From Panopea generosa (lineage: Eukaryota; Mollusca; Bivalvia; Adapedonta; Hiatellidae), in the NCBI GenBank assembly GCA_029582155.1, contig CM055906.1, positions 15,461,828-15,525,827 on the forward strand: a stretch of DNA of 64,000 nucleotides. The letters run 5' to 3'. Of this stretch, positions 1 through 10,900 are shown in pieces. The notes under the pieces were generated by a model. That model saw only the letters and a list, made by a program, of their open reading frames with translations. It was not told the DNA's origin and made no database searches. The first letter of the stretch is position 1; each line of letters begins with the position of its first letter. A program made the position numbers and the translations under genes.

Positions 1-45
1 TTACATGTGGACCTTCATATGCGCTAGAGGAGCGGAAAGAACAAT

Positions 46-143
46 GTACATTTAAACCTGCCTTAAGCAGCCGTTTAAGGGAAGAAGCAGTGCGGCCTCT
101 TAAGACAGGTTGTTGCTTAGTACAGGTTAAATTGTTCTGGAAG
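46..143. mobile_element. degenerate MITE fragment (CAGTCAAACCTG type)
   Basis: Contains TTTAAACCTGCCTTAAGCAG near the left and TTAAGACAGG, TGTTGCTTAG and ACAGGTTAA near the right. The same phrases occur in the better-preserved element at 60373-60499. Terminal bases have decayed, so no target duplication can be read. Confidence 0.5.
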
Positions 144-482
144 CATAGACATGGGAATAGGTCACACCGAAAACGGGGGTAGTCAAACGCTACATCTACG
201 TCGTCTGACGTACCATTTAATCGACGTCAAAGTGCGCATGGTCAGAAAGTATCTTAATTAAACACTTAACTCAGAATTTAAGACTTTGTTATACATGAAG
301 TTATTTGAATTATTTATTTTATATGTTTTCATTGAACAGTACGACGATACCTAAATCTGTTGTATCATCCACGTATATTTTTATTCAAACTGTTATGATA
401 ACCAAATCCATCGATATGAACTGTTAGTTACATTTTATATCTATGACACTCCATTATACAAGATTTTACTACGCATAAACAT
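144..482. other. no gene seen
   Basis: AT-rich sequence without a recognisable gene or repeat. It could hold the decayed upstream part of the LINE relic that becomes readable from about 483. Confidence 0.4.
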
Positions 483-608
483 TTAGGTCTTACTTTTTCT
501 ATCAATGGGTCATGGCATGAACACATACAACTCATAAAAGATAAGGCACGGAAGAGAATAAATATTATGCGGCTATTAAAATTCCAATTAGACAGAAAAT
601 CATTTGAG

Positions 609-650
<42 letters not shown>

Positions 651-1095
651 TAACATTCATACGTCCAGTTCTAGAATATGCAAACATTGTATAGGATAAT
701 TGCAGTTCATATGAAGCTAATAAAATCGAAAACATCCGGATAGAAGCAGCAAGAATATTAACGGGTGCAACAAAACATGTCTCAATATCGGCTCTTTATC
801 GAGAGACCGGCTAATAATCCTCAAAGACTAGAAGATGCAAACACAAATTAATTCTTTATTACAAAATGTATAATGAATTATCTCTTTTGTACCTCGTATG
901 TTCTCTTATCCCTGAAAAGGTCGGGAATCTTAATAGTTATAGTCTTTGAGTTGTACCAGACTTATGACTTTCTCATGTAATACCCAGTTATACTCTAATT
1001 CATTTATACCCTCTTCTGTACGTGACTGGAACAGTTTTCTACAAAAATATAAGAGAGTCAACCTGTCTTAATATATCAAAATCAAATAGTAATGC
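483..1095 (+). pseudogene. decayed LINE reverse-transcriptase C-terminal relic
   Basis: Conceptual reading with frameshifts gives SWHEHIQLIKDKARKRINIM, then RPVLEYANIV, an EAARILTGATKHVSIS stretch and SVRDWNSF. These correspond block by block to the non-LTR retrotransposon fragment on the minus strand at 29153-30177 (WHTHIDYIKNKAWSRINIM, RPLLEYANVIW, NEAARITAGVTKLISI, SVVRDWN). A TA microsatellite interrupts the frame at about 615-650 and in-frame stops are present, so it is dead. The 219-nt open frame at 1022-1240 only partly overlaps it and is not a gene. Confidence 0.75.
611..652. repeat. (TA)n microsatellite
   Basis: An uninterrupted run of TA dinucleotides inside the LINE relic, splitting its reading frame. 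Confidence 0.9.
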
Positions 1096-1770
1096 TATTA
1101 AACAAAATGTTCCCATTTACCATTATGTAGGTAACCAAACTACTCAAATATACCATTTAATGCTTCGTACTAAGGACCAAAGAACGACAACCACTGCCGA
1201 CCAACATCCCGAAATTGGCAACAAATGTTATTGCAGTTAGTTGCCGATTGCTTGTACGACAGGTCGCCGCGTGTCGTAAAAAAAATGTACGATCATTAAA
1301 AATTGTTTAAAACTGATGGTTGACTGGCCGTGCTATTGTCGGCAACTGCTCAGCGATTCATCGGCGATAATCGACAATTGGTTGCAGATTTTTAAAAAAA
1401 AAGTACTTGTATAATTCCTTGGTCATCATTTGTCTTTATTTGTCAACAAAAAAACACACTCATATAGAACGTTGTTGTGTTATTTATTAACATTTGTTGG
1501 CATATGGCTTTACATTTCGGTAACCGAGATTACATTTCGGTAAATTACAGGTTAGTCTCGATCATCGACGCTTGTTTTAGATGGAAAGGGATAGTTTTGG
1601 GCCAAATTAAAATTCCTTAATTTTTTCAAATACTTTAATTTATAAGATATTTGAAACTTTTATCGTTTTCCATTGTTTTAAATTCATAGTTATTATATTT
1701 ACGTGTATATAATTTACAAATGGCAAACTATGTAAGAAACATTTTTTTAATGTAAATTTTGAAACTGATC
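1096..1770. other. upstream intergenic region with small inverted repeat
   Basis: No gene. A slightly GC-richer patch at about 1190-1400 has the inverted pair AGTTGCCGA (near 1238) and TCGGCAACT (near 1340), plus several CG-rich phrases; it may be a MITE remnant. The rest is AT-rich sequence leading to the GLMP start. Confidence 0.35.
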
Positions 1771-1781
1771 ATTCATTTTGA

Positions 1782-1812
1782 TCATGTGACAGAAATTACT
1801 CAGATCATGTGA
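1782..1812 (+). promoter_or_regulatory. twin TCATGTGA boxes (MITF/TFEB-type E-box)
   Basis: TCATGTGA occurs at 1782-1789 and again at 1805-1812, 23 bp apart, 10-40 bp before the GLMP ATG. TCATGTGA is the classical M-box recognised by the MiT/TFE bHLH-zip factors, which control lysosomal genes through related CLEAR elements (core CACGTG with flanking T/A). The gene just downstream encodes a lysosomal membrane protein, so function is plausible. The transcription start is unknown, so the boxes could lie in the promoter or the 5' UTR. Confidence 0.45.
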
Positions 1813-1821
1813 TATTTTAAA

Positions 1822-1908
1822 ATGTCCGATGTAAACATGATGATCGTGTGCTTAGTAAAGTTACTGGTTTTGTTCAGCATTCTTATCTGTAGCAGTGCGG
1901 ATAGAAAG
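1822..1908 (+). CDS. GLMP: GLMP exon 1 (signal peptide)
   Basis: Begins at the first ATG of the frame; codes for 29 residues, mostly a hydrophobic leader (LVKLLVLFSILIC), and ends AAG before donor GTAAAT, phase 0. A second ATG pair (residues 6-7) could also start the leader; the first is chosen because the frame is open to it. Confidence 0.8.
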
Positions 1909-4900
1909 GTAAATTATGATATTAATTTGAAGGCAGGGACACCTGAGTTATAGAGCAAGGGAATGTATTATCGACAGACTGTAGTTATGGCACCAAATAT
2001 GCACCTCTTGTAATTTGTAATAAAGTGGCTGCCCCAAGAGTGTCCATTTCTGCTGAATACTCAATAGTATACCTATTACAAACTTTCTCAAGCATGTAAT
2101 TTGTGTTAATATGTCTTAGTTATCAGGATATCTGTAAAAGCTTTATTAAATTATTATAAACGGCCAAGTATGATAAAATTCATTGAGTTAACGCTTAGTA
2201 AGAAGTATTCAGTCTTGTTAAATTTGTGTAAGTTTATTCATCAAGCTTTTAGTACTCGCAATTCCTTGTACAATCAAAATACATAATATATACATCTATC
2301 TTTTTGTGTTGATCAACTCAAGTATTTATTTGACAAAGTATTTAAATGTTTAATTTATATTTGTCCAACCTCAAAACCTATTAAAATATATGTATTTAAA
2401 TAACGTAATTTTCTAATTTAAAAGAATCTAACATAATATTGATCTATTATCTATGTGTCGACGTGCCGTAAAACACCATTCATTCATTCATTCTATGTGT
2501 CATGTGTAACATTTATTATCTGAATTTGTATGTAATGAGAAACATTATATGTTTAAATTACTGAATAAAGAATTTGAATCTTGAATCTTGTAATTAATGA
2601 CATCAATAATAAACAGTCATAAAGTTACTTTATTGTCCGCAATGTCTTGTCAAAGTTATTTCTGGTAAATATCTTTAAAAACAATAAAATCATGAAACAA
2701 CAGTGGTTATTTATGATAATACATACTGGTCATACCTATTACCACGAGCCTAAATTTTTATCAACCATGTAAATAATGGCATCAATAATAAACAGTCATA
2801 AAGGTACTTAAGTGTGCTCAGTAATAAACAGTTGCCGGTACAAAATGTAAACAAATGCCGACGATAATGGAAGTTTGAACTATGCGTATGTCTGGGATAT
2901 TGTTATTATACGGGCATTCACGGTAATAGGTATATCGTGGTATTAGGTGTACAAGAGATATGCAGTCAGCCATTTTGATTTTTTCCCACTATACATATTA
3001 TTGTGAATTTGTCAGTCAGACGGCTAAAATTGGTGTCATCAGGAAAAATACTGATACTGTACAATGCTTCCAAATAGTATTAATAAGCAAATCCGGTATG
3101 AAAGATATATTTAAACATTTAAACATTTAATTATACCCATAAATTGCAATTGTAACACTGTCCCCAAGTAAGAAATTTTAAGAGTAGATATGTGAGATGA
3201 TGATGTATCATGGTATTAGGTATATAAGGGATATATGCTGAAGTGACCTATTCTGACTTTACTACAATGGGAGGGAATGCACGTTTATACACTCTTAGCT
3301 ACTAATCACTTGAAGCACTGGATGGAATCTGCTTCCGCGGCACTATCACTGAGATTCTTAAAATGTCAGTCAGTTTAAGTTTTTATTTACGCTTGTGCTT
3401 TGAACTGATCATTTTGTCCAGCAGGAAAAGATGATTATTTGAAAATAAATTGATGATTATTGTAAGTTTGTATGGACGATTAATGGTCGATGATTGATTG
3501 ATGATTATTGTAAGTTTGTATGGATGATTAATGATCAATGATTGATGAAAGGTTTATGGTGAACTGAATGGGTTAAGGTATTAGTTGATTATATTAAAAA
3601 TATTTTTATACAGTCCTTTGTTTCCATGTGACTTCACAAAATATGTGCACTTTGCGATCCGCCATTTTGTCTCCTGAATAAATTTATTCTTAGTGCATTT
3701 AGAGGAATGAAAGAAAAAAGGGACATTAATCATATCAGCAAATAATATTAATTCATTTTATAATTGTAATATTATTGGTCAACTGATAGATGTATTACAT
3801 TTTTTAATGAATTTTATTTTGACATGAAGCCTTCATCTATAATATCTTTGTCGACTAGGTTAAAAAAATAAATTTTGGTGTTGGATGTTGAAATTTATCA
3901 AATGTGAACATGAATAAGTTCAACGAGTTCAATTACAGTTCAACATGAAATGTGCATGACACAGTTTGAGTTAATGTACACTATGGCTAATTTGCCGCAT
4001 TGTCTCTATGTTGCTCTGTTTTGATCATGAGTAAGATTTCATTTTTAAAGGAGTTTTATCTGTGTTTGATGCCAAAAAATAGGTAACAAACAAACTGTTA
4101 AGTATAACAACTCAGGCAATTTACTAGCATCTAGTTTGTGTTTATAGTTGATAAAAACTATTCAAACAACATGATTATCAGAAAATGATTATCTTGTTAT
4201 TAATGAAGATCATGAGCAAGTTTAGCCACTAATTTGTTTGTATACCTGTATTTGGATACACACCTATTATGAGCACAAAGTTACGGTAAGTTTTTAGCAT
4301 GCACTTATTATCACATACAGAATGATGGTAAAGCTGTTTGTGCTTAATTTGGTATACGCTTATATTCAAGTATGCGCTTATTAACCATTGTACGGCAGTG
4401 TTTACTGCTAACTGTTAAGCGTATAACTCTGTACTATCATACATTGTTATTTATATACATTTATTTGTATATGTGTATAATACACATTAAAAATGCAAAT
4501 AAATAAAACTTATTTAATGTGTACATGTATTTACTAACTCCACTTAATGACTTTCCTTTATGATATCTGGATGAGATTGTATTATGTTATTTTTATATCT
4601 TAACAGGTTACAACAAACTTCCTTCAGAATGAAAAGACAGTTATAGCACATATTCAGGCCAAGGGGAGTGGTGATACATTGCATTATCTTGTTGCAACTA
4701 TAGGTAAATATATTGTACACATTAAAATTTATACTTTGAAAATAACAAATTATGACTTAATGTCAACAGAGACTTCTCTTTTCTAACAGTTTTAAATAAA
4801 GTTCAGATTGAAACAAATAGACGTCTTTTGTCATTGCTGAAATGATAGACATAAATATTGTTTTATCATCTGCGGAACTTTAGCTCTTCATGTTTGGTTG

Positions 4901-7900
4901 ATACATGTATTATGTTGTAGAATGTAATGCTATGGTGATATTATGTTGAAAAATGTAATGCTGCAGTGATTGGTTAAACTGTTTCTTGTTGTATGGGGCT
5001 TGTTCTGAAATTATTGAGACACTGCCTCTTTTTTTCATAATATCCCCAATAGTCTATTCAAATTTTGGTTCAAGCATAAATAAAACCTCATTATTCGTAA
5101 CAATAAAGAAATGATATTGTTGAGAAGTTGTATGATTATCATCGTTGGAATAGCGGCATGTAAAGGTACCTGGAGCAGCATGTAAAGGTACCTGGAGCGG
5201 CACGAAGAGGTACTTGGAGCAGCATGTAGAGGTACCTGGAGCAGCATGTTGAGGTACCTGGAGCAGCATGTAGAGGTACCTGGAGCAGCATGTAGAGGTA
5301 CCTGGAGAGGCATGTAGAGGTACCTGGAGCAGCATGGAGAGGTATCCGGAGCAGCACGTAGAGGTACCCAGAGCGGCACATAGAGGTACCCATAGTGGCA
5401 CGTAGAGGTACCCGGAGCGGCACATAGAGGTACCCCGAGCGGCACGTAGAGGTACCCCGAGCGGCACGTAGAGGTACCCCGAGCGGCACGTAGAGGTACC
5501 CGGAGCGGCACGTAGAGGTACCCAGAGTGGCACGTAGAGGTACCCCGAGCGGCACATAGAGGTACCCCGAGCGGCACGTAGAGGTACCCCGAGCGGCACG
5601 TAGAGGTACCCCGAGCGGCACGTAGAGGTACCCCGAGCGGCACGTAGAGGTACCCCGAGCGGCACGTAGAGGTACCCCGAGCGGCACGTAGAGGTACCCC
5701 GAGCGGCACGTAGAGGTACCCGGAGTGGCACGTAGAGGTACCCTGAGCGGCACGTAGAGGTACCCATAGTGGCACGTATAGGTACCCGGAGTGGCACGTA
5801 GAGGTACCCGGAGCGGCATGTAGAGGTACCCCGAGCGGCATGTAGAGTTACCCGGAGCAGCATGTAGAGGTACCCAGAGCATGCTGTAATTGGTAGTTAC
5901 AAATATAACCTCTATGAAAATATAGAAATAGCTGGAAAACTGTTTTATAGATAATGCCATTTTTATGTTATGATTCTGATGCCAGTTTGTGACAGTTTGG
6001 TGCCATTCATTGAAAAATAAAAATTGCAGCATCATTATGGGTTCAGAGATTAATGTGGAGCACCAGACATCCATTAAATTTTGTGTTGAGGTGGGAAAGA
6101 CACTAATGGGAATGAAGAAACATTTTGAAAAGACACAGAGTGGTAGTTGAGTGTCTAGGGACCTAGAGTATATCTCTGGCATAGACGTTTTTCTGAAGAT
6201 CCTTGGACTCCGTGCATACTGCTTGACAAACTTCACCTCATCATTTGGATTCTTTCTAAGATAAAACAAATTCAGTAATATGTAACCGATAGGATGGAGC
6301 AAATAAAAATAAAATCACAGAGATCATTTGATATGTCATAAGATACATTGCAACTTTAAGCAGAAAATCTATTTTAGTCTAACTTGGGACCATAGGCAAA
6401 TTTAGAAAATCCCTTTTCAATAATCTTATTTTTGGCATGATAATATTATGCCAAATTTATAGATAGGCATTATCTGTTAGGGGGAAAATGTTCATTTAAG
6501 TGTGAAATGTTTGTTTTACTTCAGGTATCCCAACCATATTTGTAGCACTAACAGATGCTGATGCCAGGCTACAGGTAGACTGGGACAAGCTTGATAACAC
6601 CACAGAGATGGGACAGTCCATAAAGTTTAATACAGGAAAAGTGCATCATACATATTCCATTCTCTTTACTAGAGTAAGTTCCCTTTACTAGAATAAATTG
6701 TAGCCTAGAAAGTAAGTTAATTCCCTTTACCTAATCAAGTTCTAACCTCAAGAGTAAGTTTTGTTTACTATAGTACATTCTAACCTCAAGAGTAAGTTTT
6801 GTTTACTATAGTAAATTCTAACCTCTAGAGTAAGTTTTGTTTACTATAGTAAATTCTAACCTTTGTTTACTATAGCAAATTCTAACCTCTAGAGTAAGTT
6901 TTGTTTACTATAGTAAATTCTAACCTCAAGAGTAAGTTTTGTTTACTATAGTAAATTCTAACCTTTGTTTACTATAGCAAATTCTAACCTCTAGAGTAAG
7001 TTTTGTTTACTATAGTAAATTCTAACCTCTAGAGTAAGTTTTGTTTACTATAGTAAATTCTAACCTCTAGAGTAAGTTTTGTTTACTATAGTAAATTCTA
7101 ACCTTTGTTTACTATAGCAAATTCTAACCTCTAGAGTAAGTTTTGTTTACTGTAGAAAATTCTAGCCTCTAGGGTAAGTTTTGTAGAGTAAGTTTTGTTT
7201 ACTATAGAAAATTCTAGCCTCTAGGGTAAGTTTTTGTTTACTATAGTAAATTCTAGCCTCTAGGGTAAGTTTTGTTTACTTAATTAAATTCTAACCACTA
7301 GAGTAAGTTTTTTTTACTAAAATAAATTTTAGCCTCTAGAGTAAGTTTTGTTTACTAAAATAAATTTTAGCCTCTAGAGTAAATTCTGTTTACTAAATAA
7401 GTTCTAATTTCTAGAGTAAGTTCTGTTTACTAGATAAGTTCTAATTTCTAGAGTAAGTATATTTGAGTAAGTTCACCCCAACCACTCCTCCTGTACTAAA
7501 TTTAATTCATTCTTCTCAAGAGAACATCACACTAAAGCATTCCAGAATGTTTATCTCACATTCCCATGTTAGATGTCAATGTAACAAAATGAAAGAAATA
7601 TGCACTAGTTCTGGGGTTCAAACCTGAGGCTTTCACTTCATTCTTTGGTCCAATGTCAATGATGGAGCCAGTCTACAATCATGATCAAGCATTTATGTAC
7701 CAGTATATACTTTAATATGTTGGTGAAACAGGAGTCAGGTGAAAATATGGCAATATCCATACCAGGTATGTGAGAAATGTTACATACAGGTGTTATGTAC
7801 AGGTTTTATTTTATATACAGATGTTATATACATATGTTATGCACAGGGGTTATGTACAGGTGTTATATAAAGATGTTATGTACAGATGTTATGCACAAGG

Positions 7901-10900
7901 GTAATGTACATATGTTATATACAAGTGTTATCTACAGGTGTTATATACAGATGTTATGTACAGATGTTATGTACATGTGTTATGTACATGTGTTATGTGC
8001 AGATGTTATATACAGGTGTTATGTACAGGTGTTATATACAGATGTTATTGACAGGGGTTATGTACAGGGGTTACATACAGATGATATGTACATGTGTTAT
8101 GTACAGGGGTTATGTACAGAGGTTATATACAGATGTGATGTACAGATGTTATGTACAACTGTAACATACAGGTGTTATGTACAGGTGTTATATACAGATG
8201 TTTTGTAAAGGTGTTATGTACAGGTGCTATATACAGGTGTTATGTACAAGTGTTATATACATATGTTATGTACAGGTGTTATGTACAGGTATACATTTTT
8301 TGTTTTCATCTCCAGCTAATAGAGTACAATGATACAAATGACAAGGCCGACATGGAGAAATACACATATGAAAGCACGGCGTATAACTCTTACGATCTGG
8401 GAAAGTTTTCATGGCAGAACATGTCTTCTGTATCTGACGTAGGTGCCAACTCAGTCCTGCTGAAGGCTTTACCTGATGATGAGATGATATGGGAACGTAA
8501 CGGAACCTTCAGTATTAAAGTAAGTTTCTTTAACAAGCTTAATTACATGTAAATTACAGCATCACAATCAGTCACAACGGTACTTTTGATTAGATTATCA
8601 CACAGCTTGCTAGTGTAGGAGTGTAATAAACTCATGACATATTTTTTATATTGACCTACTGTAATACCATCTATAAGTTTTGTCTTAATCCCTTGTCATT
8701 CCTACAGAAAGTACCAAACTACCTTATGACCTGCCTGAACATCTGTATTTGTGCTCGTTTATTATTATTAAACTTGGTGATAAAAATTATATTATTCTGG
8801 TGAAGAGTCTCACATTATATACATGTATGTTAACTCATTTAATGAATTCTTAATAATGAGCAGTTATATAATATTCTCTATTTACAATTGATGCCTCTAC
8901 CATAAAATGAGATTATGTTATTTTTATCATGTCTGTAAGTTTGTCAATATGTGAAGAGTAGAGTTTCTGAGTGGTCTTCAAATCTCACTACACAGTTGAA
9001 CTGTGTTTTATCAAGAATTTCAGAGTAAAAAATATATTTTACAATTTTCCATTATTTTTTTATGCATACCAAGAATGTATCAACACATAAATATGCAAAA
9101 TAACTGGTAGCTTGATCACTTTAAGACAGTGCAGTGACACAATAACTGGTAGCTTGATCACTTTAAGACAGTGCAGTGACACAATAACTGGTAGCTTGAT
9201 CACTTTAAGACAGTGCAGTGACACAATAACTGGTAGCTTGATCACTTTAAGACAGTGCAGTGACACAATAACTGGTAGCTCGATCACTTTAAGATAGTGC
9301 AGTGACACAATAACTGGTAGCTTGATCACTTTCAGACAGTGCAGTGACACAATAACTGGTAGCTTGATCACTTTAAGACAGTGCAGTGACACAATAACTG
9401 GTAGCTTGATCACTTTAAGACAGTGCAGTGACACAATAACTGGCAGCTTGATCACTTTAAGACAGTGCAGTGACACAATTACTGGCAACTTGGTCACTTT
9501 CAAACAATGCAGTGAGACCCTAAGATTTTTTTATAAAATTTAATACATGTATCTGTTAAAATCATATAAATTCCTTTTTTTTTAACACCAGTTGATGTCT
9601 TATTGCAGTATATGCTATTGCCCTACTCATCTGCAGCAGGTGGGCGCGATTAGCTCAGTCTGTTACGCATCTGACTATCAATCCAGGGGTCGCGAGTTTG
9701 AATCCCCACCCAGTAATAGCCTCCGTGCTGATTGATTAGTTACTTGTTGAGATGGGGTCTGCTCGAGTACTGGTTAACCTTTCAGGATCCCAGGAGACAG
9801 TGATTAGGTTAACTGATCGTCTGTTAGTCCTTGATGGCATAAAAATGAAGCTAGATATTCAATCAATTAATCAATCATCTGCAGCAAGAAATCACAACCA
9901 TTATGAGCCATCAAACCAAATTACATCTATAGGACTTTATTAAGTGTTAGAACATGTTACTTTGTGGAGAAAGGGACACAACTGTGTAGTGAGATGTTGA
10001 GATTGCTGCCAACCTCTTCCCTCTAAAGTCATGATTTGAGCACGTCTCTGTCCAAACACTTTGAGAATTTTGTTCCAGATACTGATGGAAGGCAGTTGTT
10101 CTACTACTATTCATATATACATGTATATCTATCTGGGGCTTTCTTCAATCAGTTAAACTGGTTGCCATATTTTACATGTATGTTGTAAGTTAGTAGATTT
10201 GGACATTTATCACCTTCATTGGTAAAGAATTATAGTTCATAAAAAATTATAAACAGTAGGGTCCCACTATCTCATTCATTAATATGTCTGACTATCTACC
10301 CATGGGTTGCTATTTCGAATCACGTCCAGCAACAGTTGATGATTGATTTTGATCTTTGTTCTACTAATATGAGTGTCCAACATCTAAATATGTGAGGAAG
10401 TAGTTAAATGTAAACTGAATTATTTTACTACAATTGCGAAACAAAGCATTACAACTTATACAAAACATGCACAAAGTTTTCCTGTATAGAACCAGTGTTA
10501 ACCCTTTATTTCATACGGACACCTTTGAACACTTCTAATATTGAAGGCTTTTGAAAACAGTGTAGAACCAGTTCTGATTGCTCATCGTAACGAGCAATCA
10601 GAACAGTTTCTGCACTGTTTTCTGCTCTATCAGAATAAATAGGTAAAATGTATCTATTCATGGAAATTGACTGTGTGTGGTTTTTGAGTTTTGGAAAAGT
10701 CCTGTTAAAATGCATATAATAATTATAATAATAATATTTTATTTGGTAATATAGGCTTCTGGCCTAAAATACAAACATACAAACAATACAATTTTACAAT
10801 AGAGTGACAAATATACAAATAATAAATGTAGTTGAAGCATTACAATGGATATTATTAAAGTAACTATAGAATATTAACTTCTAGTTTTCTAGTGTTCATT

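Noticed and set aside
5035-6302. Three overlapping minus-strand ORFs of 268-387 codons with repeated Val-Pro-Leu and Ser-Gly-Tyr phrases
   Set aside because: The 22-bp unit has no stop in any minus frame and its period is not a multiple of three, so all frames stay open. It lies within a GLMP intron and has no start context or non-repeat domain.
9060-9543. ORFs on both strands in the 42-bp array
   Set aside because: 42 is a multiple of three and the unit is stop-free on both strands; intronic.
9641-9712. Possible tRNA gene with GATTAGCTCAG head
   Set aside because: Part of a SINE with body, tail and 12-bp target duplication; the acceptor stem does not pair.
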